Position numbers and translations under genes: made by a program. The notes beneath the pieces are model-generated. The model ran no database searches. It saw nothing but the letters and a program-made list of their open reading frames with translations, and was not told where the DNA came from. DNA of 64,000 bases from Sporomusa ovata DSM 2662 (GTDB lineage Bacteria; Bacillota; Negativicutes; Sporomusales; Sporomusaceae): assembly GCF_000445445.1 (NCBI RefSeq), contig NZ_ASXP01000002.1:496001-560000 (forward strand), given 5' to 3'. This document shows, one piece after another, positions 16,112 to 24,113 of the stretch (position 1 is the stretch's first letter; every line of letters starts with the position of its first letter).

Positions 16112-17812
16112 ATGACGGTTTTTACTCTATTAGAGATAATAAGTGCTTTATCTTTTATCGCTATGACAGCCTATCTTACAGCCCGCAGCCGCTTTATTAT
16201 GCGTTGCGCTCGTTATCCTTTCCACCCGGCAAGCCAATTCTCCTTAATTGTGTTATTTGCCTTTCTAGCGATAACAGGCAACTACAGCACCTTGCCCTGG
16301 GATGAGTCGCGCATAACTACCCGGTTAATTGGTGTGATCTTAGCAGGCATTTCCGGCGGACCTGTATCAGGGTTCGGAGTTGGTTTTATTTGTGCTAGCT
16401 ACTTGGTAATGATAGAATACTCGTCCATTATACTGCCGCTTTTTATCATTGTAGCCGGGTCCCTTTCCGGGATGTTACGCCTCCGATTCACCTTTCACCA
16501 GATTACGCCTCTAACCGGCGCCAGTGTGGCCTTGATTATTGAGCTTTGTCAAATAAGTCTGATTACATTGTTCCCCGATTCTACAGCTACGCAATTTTTA
16601 AACTTTACATCAGCAGTTCTTACGATGGGTGTTAGCATTATCGGTGTATGGTTATTTTTATATATCATTAATTGGGTTGAAGCAGAACAGGATATTTATA
16701 GTGCCCGCGCTGCACAATTGTCTTTGGATATTGCCAGTCGTACGCTTCCGTTTCTCAGACTGGGCTTCAACAAACATTCAGCTACAATAACGGCAAATAT
16801 TATCTATGAATTAGCACAAGTAGATGCTGTTTCCATCACCGGCAGGTATAAACGACTAGCCTTTATCGGCCAGGGTGCCGATCACCACAAACCTAGTGGG
16901 CCAATTCTTTCGGCTGTCGTAAAGGAGACTATCACCAGCAAAACCCTGAAAGTTGTTAACACTCCTTCTGACCGGGGTTGTCCCTTTCCGCATTGCCCAC
17001 TAAAATCTAGCGTTGTGGTGCCGCTGTTCTCCAGCGACAGGGTAATTGGAACTATTGAAATAGCCCGCGTTCACGAAAATACAGTGTCAGAACTGGACAT
17101 CCACATTGCTGATGGAATTGCCAATTTACTGTCTGTTCAGATTCAACTGGCCGAAGTTGATAAACAACGAAAAATGCGGGAAAAGGCCGAACTAAAAGCC
17201 CTCCGCGCCCAGATCAACCCACATTTTCTCTTTAATACAATTAATATAATAATGTCTTTTTGCCGTACTGATCCGGATAAAGCCCGCAGCCTGCTGGGAA
17301 ATCTGGCAACTTTGATGCAGCGAGGCTATTCTAATCAGGACGAGCTGGTAACATTACAAAATGAGCTGGCGGCTATTATGGCTTACCTGGAAATTGCCAT
17401 GTCCCGATTTGGCGACAGGCTCGACATAGCCGTTAATATTGATGACGAAACGTCCACTGCCCTAATTCCAGCTCTATCTTTGCAGCCCCTAGTAGAAAAT
17501 GCTTTAAATCATGGTCTGTTTCCGAAACTCGGGAGCTGCCTCCTATCCATTGAAGCCTATATTGAAGAAAATACCCTGATTATTACTATTTCCGACAATG
17601 GTGTAGGCATTCCCCCTGAGAAACTAGCCAAAATCCAGGCTGGTCATTCCGACGGAGTGGGTTTAACCAATGTCCACCAGCGCTTAACTAGTCTCTATGG
17701 AACCAAATGCGGCCTGACAATAACCTCTAGGCCACCGTTTGGCACAGAAGTTCGACTGCGCATTCCTTTCCGGCAAAATGTATACATTCAGAAAGAAAGT
17801 GGTGTAATGTGA
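16112..17812 (+). CDS. LytS/YpdA-type sensor histidine kinase
   Basis: A 566-residue membrane kinase. Residues about 1-190 form a 5TMR-LYT sensor of several transmembrane helices; a GAF-like domain (about 220-350) contains several Cys residues (RGCPFPHCPL). A His_kinase domain with LRAQINPH371FLFNTINII follows, and a HATPase with NALNHG and SDNGVGIPPEK. Length and order equal E. coli YpdA (about 565 residues), which senses pyruvate. The stop overlaps the response regulator start by four bases. The OFA transporter gene nearby supports a YpdAB-like role; that it senses pyruvate here is inference. Confidence 0.88.
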   Translation: MTVFTLLEIISALSFIAMTAYLTARSRFIMRCARYPFHPASQFSLIVLFAFLAITGNYSTLPWDESRITTRLIGVILAGISGGPVSGFGVGFICASYLVMIEYSSIILPLFIIVAGSLSGMLRLRFTFHQITPLTGASVALIIELCQISLITLFPDSTATQFLNFTSAVLTMGVSIIGVWLFLYIINWVEAEQDIYSARAAQLSLDIASRTLPFLRLGFNKHSATITANIIYELAQVDAVSITGRYKRLAFIGQGADHHKPSGPILSAVVKETITSKTLKVVNTPSDRGCPFPHCPLKSSVVVPLFSSDRVIGTIEIARVHENTVSELDIHIADGIANLLSVQIQLAEVDKQRKMREKAELKALRAQINPHFLFNTINIIMSFCRTDPDKARSLLGNLATLMQRGYSNQDELVTLQNELAAIMAYLEIAMSRFGDRLDIAVNIDDETSTALIPALSLQPLVENALNHGLFPKLGSCLLSIEAYIEENTLIITISDNGVGIPPEKLAKIQAGHSDGVGLTNVHQRLTSLYGTKCGLTITSRPPFGTEVRLRIPFRQNVYIQKESGVM

Positions 17813-18537
17813 GAACAAAAACAGTTATTGTTGATGATGAACAGCCTATTTGTGATGAAATTGAATACCTCCTGGGCCAGCATCAGGATATTGAGATATG
17901 CGGCAAGTTTACCAACTGTATTGATGCACTTATTTATATTCTAGAAAAGAAGCCAGCGTTAGTCTTCTTGGATGTCAGCATGCCTGGTATGTCAGGCCTT
18001 GAAATGGCTCAAAAGCTAAACAGTATGAATAGACCACCCTATATTGTTTTTATCACCGCCTATCCGGAACATGCCGTCGCCGCCTTTGCCACACCGGCTG
18101 TTGGTTATATTACTAAGCCGGTTACCGCTGAAAAATTAGCTCAGGCTTTGACCAAAGTACGACATTTGTCCTCCAAGGTCGCAACCGAGCAGATGCCGCA
18201 AATTACCAAAGTCTGCGTATTATCTGACGGCAAAATTTTACCTATGAACAAAACCGATATTGTTTTTATTTATGTCAAGGATAAAGATGTTTATATACGT
18301 ACCCGCGATAAAGAATTTTCGGCCATGCTTACCTTACAGGAATTTGATAATTTGTTGACAGAAGCCAATTTTCTGCGTATCCATCGACAATATATTATTA
18401 ACATAGATGAAATACTCGAAATCATACCCTGGTTTCACGGCTCCTATTTGCTGCGCATGAATGATGCTAACAAACAAGAAGTTCCAGTCAGCCGCAACCG
18501 GGTAAAGCAGCTTAAAATTATACTTGGTCTTAAGTAG
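17809..18537 (+). CDS. LytTR-type response regulator
   Basis: A 242-residue regulator. The receiver domain has the acidic pair DDE (residues 9-11), the phosphorylated Asp55 in VFLDVSMPG, a conserved Thr/Ser in FITAYPEHA and Lys in YITKPVTA. The C-terminal LytTR DNA-binding domain contains FLRIHRQYIINIDEI and VPVSRNRVKQLK. It starts at a GTG inside the kinase stop (GTGA). The size matches YpdB/LytR. It is expected to activate a transporter gene, most simply the OFA-family gene at 19288-20538. Confidence 0.9.
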   Translation: MRTKTVIVDDEQPICDEIEYLLGQHQDIEICGKFTNCIDALIYILEKKPALVFLDVSMPGMSGLEMAQKLNSMNRPPYIVFITAYPEHAVAAFATPAVGYITKPVTAEKLAQALTKVRHLSSKVATEQMPQITKVCVLSDGKILPMNKTDIVFIYVKDKDVYIRTRDKEFSAMLTLQEFDNLLTEANFLRIHRQYIINIDEILEIIPWFHGSYLLRMNDANKQEVPVSRNRVKQLKIILGLK

Positions 18538-18561
18538 AACTTTTCTGTAAGGAGGTTTGTT

Positions 18562-19257
18562 ATGCTGCTTAGTCTCAAAACCAAGTTTACTGTCTTTTTC
18601 ATTGGGCCGGCAATGCTGCTATCTCTGGTTATTGGCATTATGACAATCCGCGACATGCATACTCAAATTGAAGCAGCTATCGCTGAAAAAGCCAAATCTG
18701 ATCTGGCTACTGCCCAGGAAATTGCCGACTATATGCACCCCGGTCCCTGGCATGTGGTCAATGGTAAGTTATATAAAGGAACTTCTTTGATTAATGATAA
18801 TACTGAATTAGTAGACAGAATTAGTCGCTTAACAGATGACACAGTAACCATATTTTTAAATAATACACGTGTTGCTACCAATATCATGCGCGATGGCAGC
18901 CGGGCAACTGGTACTTTTGCGGCTGATTATGTTACCGAAACCGTGCTAACTGGAGGTAAAATATATATTGGTGAAGCTGAGGTTGTCGGCGTTAAATACC
19001 AAACTGGTTATGCCCCAATAAAAGACGATTCTGGTCGTATTATCGGAATGTTTTATATCGGCGTTTCCAAGAAACTGGCCGATCAACTCAAACAAAGCTT
19101 TATCGCCGTTGCCATATTGTCAGCACGTATTGCTTTGTTGTTTGCACTTGCTGCTACCTGCTTTATTCCGATTGATACCTGGGCAACAGTACCAACCTCC
19201 CGTTCCTGGTCCCTAAATTCCCTGGCGTTGCAACATAAAAAGATACCACACAGCTAA
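18562..19257 (+). CDS. truncated chemoreceptor-like sensor (cache domain only)
   Basis: A 231-residue protein with an N-terminal transmembrane helix (VFFIGPAMLLSLVIGIMTI), an extracytoplasmic single cache domain (about 40-175, with KDDSGRIIGMFYIGV) and a second transmembrane helix (about 180-200). The HAMP and signalling domains that normally follow are absent. After the second helix the sequence (IDTWATVPTSRSW...) no longer looks like the family, and a terminator follows at once. It is probably a truncated methyl-accepting chemotaxis protein, either decayed or used as a stand-alone sensor with the two-component system. It begins 24 bases after the regulator with GGAGG. Confidence 0.65.
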   Translation: MLLSLKTKFTVFFIGPAMLLSLVIGIMTIRDMHTQIEAAIAEKAKSDLATAQEIADYMHPGPWHVVNGKLYKGTSLINDNTELVDRISRLTDDTVTIFLNNTRVATNIMRDGSRATGTFAADYVTETVLTGGKIYIGEAEVVGVKYQTGYAPIKDDSGRIIGMFYIGVSKKLADQLKQSFIAVAILSARIALLFALAATCFIPIDTWATVPTSRSWSLNSLALQHKKIPHS

Positions 19258-19272
19258 TGTGGTATCTTTTTT
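19238..19272. terminator. bidirectional terminator between convergent genes
   Basis: Perfect 13-base arms AAAAGATACCACA and TGTGGTATCTTTT around a 7-base loop, with T-run on both strands. It serves the chemoreceptor fragment and the transporter gene. Confidence 0.85.
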
Positions 19273-19287
19273 CATAACAAAGTCTTC

Positions 19288-20538
19288 TTATGCCACTTTA
19301 GCATCTTTACTTTTAGCTTTGGACGGCACAGCTAATAGTGGCAGCACTAGCGCAATCGCTAAACCCACTGCCGTGATAATGAGCGCTTCACTGTAATTGC
19401 CGGAAGCCTGACGAATACGGGAAAACAACATAGGTCCCATGATACCGGCGGCTCCCCAGGCAGTTAACATCCATCCATAAATTCGGCCTACATATTTTGT
19501 GCCAAAGATGTCAGCCGCATAGGCTGGCATAGTAGAAAAGCCGCCGCCATAACAGGCGTAAATGTAGGAACAAATTATGGTGAACATCATCATATCCTTC
19601 GTGCCGGCCAGGAAGTAAAAGGCAACGGCCTGTGTGCTAAACAAAATGATAAATACCGTACGGCGGCCAATCTTGTCAGAAACAGATGCCCATAACAACC
19701 GACCCAATCCATTAACTATAGCAAATAAGCCCAGAATAACACCTGCCTGCATGGCCTTTTCTCCAACGCTCATGGTGCTTGGCATAAGTTCTTGCGCCAT
19801 TGGCGAAGCCTGAGAAATAAGTGCAATACCAGCCGTAATATTGAGGAACAGCATGGTCCATAAAAGATAGAAATACTTAGAACCGACAGCCTGACCCAAG
19901 GTCATGCCGTCAGATGATTTTTTGCCAATCGGCGACATCCAACCTGCCGGTACATAGTCAACTGGTGGTTCCACCATTAGCTGAGCAGCTCCGGTAACAG
20001 CAACTAAGAAAATACCACCAAAAATGTAAAACGTCATGGCAGTACCCATGCTGGCAATCATCCCGGGTGAAAGCATAGTAAGCATAAGCGAACCCAGGCC
20101 AAAACCCATAACAGCTAACCCAGTAATAAGACCCCGTTTATCCGGAAACCATTTAACCAGGGTAGCAATTGGCGTAATATAGCCAAAGCCGAGGCCGAGA
20201 CCACAAACCAAACCATAACCAATATATATTACTGTGAGCGACCCAATTTGATCACCATAACCTGTAATAAGAGTGCCTAAACCAAAAAGAATGCCCCCGA
20301 TAGTAGCCACAATACGTGCCCCTTTAGTATCCAAAATATAGCCGCCTGCAGCACTAGATATGGCCAAACAGCCAATCGCAATAGTAAAAGTCAAGGTAAC
20401 CTCTGAATTGCTCCAGTTATGCGCTGCCATTAACGGCTTGGTAAACACACTCCAGCCGTATACCGTCCCCAGGCAAATTTGCATAACAATACCAGCCAAA
20501 GCAATCAGCCAGCGGTTAGGGTAGTTTGTTCCCTTCAT
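19288..20538 (-). CDS. OFA-family MFS transporter (oxalate/formate antiporter type)
   Basis: A 416-residue major-facilitator protein with about 12 membrane helices. Family marks are GTVYGWSVFTKPL in helix 1, GGYILDTKGAR in the helix 2-3 loop, GLGFGYITPIATLVKWFPDKRG, and DKIGRRTVF in the central part. OFA members carry monocarboxylates or dicarboxylates such as oxalate, formate or pyruvate. E. coli YhjX, the target of YpdAB, is in this family, and here a YpdAB-like pair is adjacent. The substrate is not shown by sequence. The start follows GGAGGGAG. Confidence 0.88.
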   Translation of the reverse strand: MKGTNYPNRWLIALAGIVMQICLGTVYGWSVFTKPLMAAHNWSNSEVTLTFTIAIGCLAISSAAGGYILDTKGARIVATIGGILFGLGTLITGYGDQIGSLTVIYIGYGLVCGLGLGFGYITPIATLVKWFPDKRGLITGLAVMGFGLGSLMLTMLSPGMIASMGTAMTFYIFGGIFLVAVTGAAQLMVEPPVDYVPAGWMSPIGKKSSDGMTLGQAVGSKYFYLLWTMLFLNITAGIALISQASPMAQELMPSTMSVGEKAMQAGVILGLFAIVNGLGRLLWASVSDKIGRRTVFIILFSTQAVAFYFLAGTKDMMMFTIICSYIYACYGGGFSTMPAYAADIFGTKYVGRIYGWMLTAWGAAGIMGPMLFSRIRQASGNYSEALIITAVGLAIALVLPLLAVPSKAKSKDAKVA

Positions 20539-20638
20539 AAAAACACTCCCTCCTTATTGTATAGATCACGCATCAAGGCATAAAGACAGAAATGCACTTG
20601 TTTAACTATTCAGACAAATCAGTCGATAAATTTACCTG

Positions 20639-20776
20639 GTGCTAAAGGAACACATTTCCGCCTACCCGCAACATGAACTTATTACTATTATATATGGCAA
20701 TTTCACCCACCTACCACAAATAATTACTGAAGTGCATAATATCGCTGCTGAAGAGTTGTTTTTGGATACTGGCTGA
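20639..20776 (+). pseudogene. short gene remnant of unknown family
   Basis: A 45-codon frame from a GTG reads like a protein C-terminus (AYPQHELITIIYGNFTHLPQ ... VHNIAAEELFLDTG, stop), but has no ribosome binding site and is preceded by a stop. It is probably the tail of a lost gene. The rest of the 320-base gap between the transporter and the tRNAs shows nothing else except the tRNA terminator. Confidence 0.25.
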
Positions 20777-20803
20777 GGATTATATTACTTAATATTCTGC
20801 TAA

Positions 20804-20858
20804 TAAAAAAGAAAAGAAATAGTCTCTGAAATCAAATGCAAAGACTCTTCCTTTTCTT

Positions 20859-20859
<1 letters not shown>
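20804..20859 (-). terminator. terminator of the tRNA operon
   Basis: AAAGAAAAG (20808-20816) pairs with CTTTTCTTT (20851-20859), and AGTCT (20821-20825) with AGACT (20842-20846) inside. A TTTTTTA run follows on the minus strand. It directly follows tRNA-Val. Confidence 0.65.
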
Positions 20860-20934
<75 letters not shown>

Positions 20935-21017
20935 GTACGTATTCGATATTCGATGTTAGACTTTCGATTTTCAGATTGAATTATCGAATGTCGTATGTCG
21001 AATATCACACGTCGATA

Positions 21018-21092
21018 TGGTGACCCGTGGGGGAATCGAACCCCCGTTATCGCCGTGAAAGGGCGGTGTCTTGACCGCTTGACCAACGGGCC
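21018..21092 (-). tRNA. tRNA-Glu(TTC)
   Basis: Minus-strand cloverleaf with acceptor GGCCCGT/ACGGGTC (one G-U), encoded CCA, anticodon loop CTTTCAC (TTC) and T-arm GGGGGTTCGATTCCCCC. The spacers on both sides (20935-21017 and 21093-21169) are AT-rich with repeated TCGA and TTAGAT/ATCTAA inverted motifs, and contain no gene. Confidence 0.93.
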
Positions 21093-21169
21093 ATTTAGAT
21101 ATTGGACTTTGAATTGTGAACGTTAGATTATTTATCCATTTTCTAACATCCAGCATCTAAAGTTTAAGT

Positions 21170-21245
21170 TGGTGATCCACCCGCGACTCGAACGCGGGAC
21201 ACCCTGATTAAAAGTCAGGTGCTCTACCAACTGAGCTAGTGGATC
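21170..21245 (-). tRNA. tRNA-Lys(TTT)
   Basis: Minus-strand cloverleaf with acceptor GATCCAC/GTGGATC, encoded CCA, anticodon loop CTTTTAA (TTT) and T-arm with GTTCGAGT. It is the first gene of the Lys-Glu-Val operon, 16 bases downstream of a consensus -10 element. Confidence 0.93.
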
Positions 21246-21261
21246 ATCTTCACAAGGTTAA

Positions 21262-21290
21262 ATTATACAATATGAATATAGGCTTGTCAA
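21262..21290 (-). promoter_or_regulatory. sigma-A promoter of the tRNA operon
   Basis: On the minus strand TTGACA (21285-21290), a 17-base spacer, and TATAAT (21262-21267): both elements are full consensus. Confidence 0.85.
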
Positions 21291-21360
21291 TACTGTTTTT
21301 TAATAATGTCCACTTGAGCAGAGCATTAAGGCGAAGTCTTCCACCTGCTAATAAAATTAC

Positions 21361-21392
21361 CACAAACACCCCGCCGCAGCGGAGTGTTTGTG
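21361..21392 (-). terminator. purA terminator
   Basis: CACAAACACCCCGC (21361-21374) pairs with GCGGAGTGTTTGTG (21379-21392) with one mismatch; TAATTTTATT follows on the minus strand. Confidence 0.7.
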
Positions 21393-21399
21393 GTGCCCA

Positions 21400-22683
21400 T
21401 TAAAACATATCATTGAGAATCATTGTTTGCTCACGTCCAGGACCAACTGAAACAATACCAATCTTAATACCACTGACTTCACTTAGTCGTTCAATATAAC
21501 GCCGCGCATTGGCCGGCAGTGCATCATAACTTCTAACGGAGCAGGTAGGCTTTTGCCAACCTGGTAGTTCCTCATAGATCGGTTCAACCTGCGCTAAGAC
21601 CTTAAGGCTGGCAGGAAACTCATTTAAGAGCTCACCTTTATATTTGTAGCCAGTACAAATCTTAAGGGTCTTTAAGCTGTCAAGGATATCCAGGCGGGTA
21701 ATTGCCATATACTCAATGCCGCTGAGATAACCAGCATAACGTACTACGCAAGCATCCAGCCAGCCGCAGCGACGCGGACGACCGGTTGTTGTACCATACT
21801 CGTGACCAATTTCTCTAATCGTTTGGCCTACTTCATCAGTAAGCTCAGTCGGGAACGGACCTTCGCCAACCCGTGTGGTATAGGCTTTAACTACGCCAAT
21901 TACTTTATTGATTTGCGTTGGCCCTACACCAGCGCCAATGCAGGCACCGCCAGCAATAGGGTGAGAGGATGTTACATAAGGATAAGTACCATGATCGAGA
22001 TCCAATTGGGTAGCCTGTGCCCCTTCAAATAACACCTTTTTACCATTTTTAATGGCAGTATGCAGCACAGATGCCGTATCGGTCACATACGGTTTGAGCT
22101 GACGGGCATACTCTAAGTATTCCTGTTTGACTTGTTCAAAGTCAAAGCCCTCCACACCATACACCGCTTTTAAAAGATGATTCTTGGCTTCCAGGTTAAA
22201 CTCCAGTTTAGAGCAGAATTCTTCTTCATCCATCAAATCAACTATCCGGATGCCAGAACGGGAATTTTTATCCATATAGCACGGACCAATGCCGCGTTTT
22301 GTTGTGCCAATTTTACGATCCCCACGGGACTCTTCTTCCACTTCGTCAAGCAGCCGGTGATACGGCATAATGACATGAGCACGATTAGACACTTTTAACC
22401 CTGAGGTATCAATGCCTTTATTCTTCATGCCCTGCAGTTCTTTAAGCATAACAGGTGGATCAATTACGACACCGTTTCCGACTACGCAAGTCTTGCCTGA
22501 ATATAATATGCCTGATGGCAATAAATGCAGTTTAAACTCCGTACCGTCAACAACTACAGTGTGACCGGCATTATTACCACCTTGATACCGAACCACAACG
22601 TCGGCTTGTTCAGCTAAGTAATCAACAATCTTGCCTTTTCCTTCGTCACCCCACTGGGTTCCAATGACAACTACAGAAGACAT
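21400..22683 (-). CDS. purA: adenylosuccinate synthetase PurA
   Basis: A 427-residue cytosolic enzyme that joins aspartate to IMP with GTP, the first step from IMP to AMP. It has the P-loop-like GTQWGDEGKGKIVD at the N-terminus, GNNAGHTVV, KRGIGPCYMDK, GTTTGRPRRCGWLD and the C-terminal GPGREQT. The ATG at 22683 is chosen over the longer frame to 22749: it gives the standard length and has AAAGGA upstream. It is monocistronic with its own terminator. The leader contains a long structured element (22703-22824). Confidence 0.97.
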   Translation of the reverse strand: MSSVVVIGTQWGDEGKGKIVDYLAEQADVVVRYQGGNNAGHTVVVDGTEFKLHLLPSGILYSGKTCVVGNGVVIDPPVMLKELQGMKNKGIDTSGLKVSNRAHVIMPYHRLLDEVEEESRGDRKIGTTKRGIGPCYMDKNSRSGIRIVDLMDEEEFCSKLEFNLEAKNHLLKAVYGVEGFDFEQVKQEYLEYARQLKPYVTDTASVLHTAIKNGKKVLFEGAQATQLDLDHGTYPYVTSSHPIAGGACIGAGVGPTQINKVIGVVKAYTTRVGEGPFPTELTDEVGQTIREIGHEYGTTTGRPRRCGWLDACVVRYAGYLSGIEYMAITRLDILDSLKTLKICTGYKYKGELLNEFPASLKVLAQVEPIYEELPGWQKPTCSVRSYDALPANARRYIERLSEVSGIKIGIVSVGPGREQTMILNDMF

Positions 22684-22702
22684 ATCATCAATCCTTTCAT
22701 AC

Positions 22703-22824
22703 GCAACTGGATATAAACGGCTATCTGCGGCGCTATCATTCAGACACATTACTTGCGTACATTAATACGCGGCGCAGTAGTGTCTTCCGGTGCGCCTCGC
22801 AGCTAACCATTTCTATCCAGTTGC
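22703..22824 (-). promoter_or_regulatory. long structured hairpin in the purA leader
   Basis: The outer arms GCAACTGGATA and TATCCAGTTGC are perfect (11 bp) and 100 bases apart. Inside, GGTTAGCTGCGAGGCGC pairs with GCGCCGCAGATAGCC, and AGACAC-TACT-GCG pairs with CGC-AGTA-GTGTCT. The result is one long interrupted helix ending about 20 bases before the purA start. GGCGCA can alternatively pair with TGCGCC near the tip. It does not match a riboswitch I know; it could be a structured leader or a small palindromic insertion. Bases 22825-23013 upstream are AT-rich with no gene seen. Confidence 0.55.
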
Positions 22825-23013
22825 AGCTTTTTCGCTTATTCTATTATTACAACCACGTGCCAAGTCATAATCGCATCTACATAACAAAGATAATGAGCAT
22901 ACTATAAACTCTATCTAGTTTTTCCCCTTTTTTCCCTTGTTTATCATAGCATTAGCAGATAATAGCTGTCAATAAAAATCGAATGATTCCATCAATAATA
23001 TAGATATCGTTCG

Positions 23014-23060
23014 GAAAAACAAGATTGACCTGCAGCCACTATCTGCAGATCAATCTTGTT
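23014..23060 (-). terminator. terminator of dhaKLM
   Basis: AACAAGATTGACCTGCAG (23018-23035) pairs with CTGCAGATCAATCTTGTT (23043-23060) with one mismatch, and a TTTTTCC run follows on the minus strand. Confidence 0.8.
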
Positions 23061-23067
23061 AAAGTTT

Positions 23068-23460
23068 TTATCGTTTCCGCAGTTCACGAGCCCCCTCTGC
23101 GGTAGCTACCACACTCACCAGAGACTGACCAATTGATGCCTCAACAGCAGCAGCCACAGTTCCCTCCAGGATGGGGGCATCGGCGATAACTACCTGGCCT
23201 TTTAACTCGTCATCAAGCATATCTACTGCCAGTTCGGTACTGAGAACCGCACTGCCTAGATCAACCATAACAAGAACACCATCACCACTATTGGCCGCTT
23301 TAATAGCTGCCTGAATTTTATAAGCATCTGTTCCGGTATCGCCATCAGTCATGCCGCCAGCGGCAATGAGCTTTTGCCCTGGAGCCGCCATTTGTGCGGC
23401 CAATTCGCAGATGCCTTCTGCGATCTTGCCACTATGCGAAACTACAACAATTCCTACCAT
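23068..23460 (-). CDS. dhaM: DhaM, PTS-dependent dihydroxyacetone kinase phosphoryl donor
   Basis: A 130-residue EIIA-mannose-like domain. The active His is His9 (VVVSHSGKIAEG), which takes phosphate from HPr and passes it to ADP bound on DhaL. It also has the usual VMVDLGSAVLSTE and ADAPILEG segments. It is the single-domain form without fused HPr or EI. It follows dhaL by two bases. The three genes convert dihydroxyacetone to its phosphate at the cost of phosphoenolpyruvate. Confidence 0.93.
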   Translation of the reverse strand: MVGIVVVSHSGKIAEGICELAAQMAAPGQKLIAAGGMTDGDTGTDAYKIQAAIKAANSGDGVLVMVDLGSAVLSTELAVDMLDDELKGQVVIADAPILEGTVAAAVEASIGQSLVSVVATAEGARELRKR

Positions 23461-23462
23461 GC

Positions 23463-24095
23463 TTACACCTCCTGCTCGATAGCAAATGCAGTAAGTGTTG
23501 CTAGTATGAGATACGAGGATGTCGCACCTGGATCCTGATGACCGATGCTGCGTTCCCCCAGGTAACTGGCTCGCCCCTTTGTCGCAATAATAGTTTTAGT
23601 GTATTCAACCCCACTTGCAGCAGCTGCAGTCGCCAATGTCAAACAACCTGTCAGCGACTCTCCCTTGACCATTTCCTGGGTAAAAGCCTCATACGCAGGC
23701 TCAAGCGCGTCAAGCATGGTCTTTTCGCCGCGAACGGCTTTACCCCGGTCTTTAATTCCTCCAATAGCCGCCTCAAACATCTGTGCGGCCATATCAATGT
23801 CAATGACGGTTTTCCCCTGCGCAACCGCTGCAGCCCGTATAAAAGCGGTACCATAAAGCGGCCCGGAGGCGCCACCCACTGTCGATATCAGCGTCATACC
23901 AACCAGTTTGAGGACACTACCAATATCCTTCAACTGCTCAACAGCTGCCAGCTTGCTGCGCACGGCTTCAAAACCACGTGTCATGTTAATCCCATGATCA
24001 GCATCACCGATGGCAGCATCAAGCTCGGTAAGCTTTTCCTTATTGGCTATTATTACATCCGCTAGGGCCTCTATTGCCGCAATAGCATTTGCCAC
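23463..24095 (-). CDS. dhaL: DhaL, ADP-binding subunit of dihydroxyacetone kinase
   Basis: A 210-residue helical-barrel protein. The Mg-ADP site is ELDAAIGDADHGINMTRGF (three Asp residues and Gly/His), with TVGGASGPLYGTAF and the C-terminal SYLGERSIGHQDPGATS loop. It holds ADP as a cofactor that is rephosphorylated by DhaM and gives phosphate to dihydroxyacetone on DhaK. It lies between dhaK and dhaM in the same operon. Confidence 0.94.
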   Translation of the reverse strand: MANAIAAIEALADVIIANKEKLTELDAAIGDADHGINMTRGFEAVRSKLAAVEQLKDIGSVLKLVGMTLISTVGGASGPLYGTAFIRAAAVAQGKTVIDIDMAAQMFEAAIGGIKDRGKAVRGEKTMLDALEPAYEAFTQEMVKGESLTGCLTLATAAAASGVEYTKTIIATKGRASYLGERSIGHQDPGATSSYLILATLTAFAIEQEV

Positions 24096-24113
24096 TTATA
24101 TCCCTTCTCTCTT

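Noticed and set aside
20935..21169. Repeated TCGA motifs between tRNA genes as a regulatory array
   Set aside because: They are irregular and could be simple AT-rich spacer sequence; no function can be supported.
22840..22900. TGGCACG...TTG upstream of purA as a sigma-54 promoter
   Set aside because: The spacing is one base short and the -12 GC is missing.
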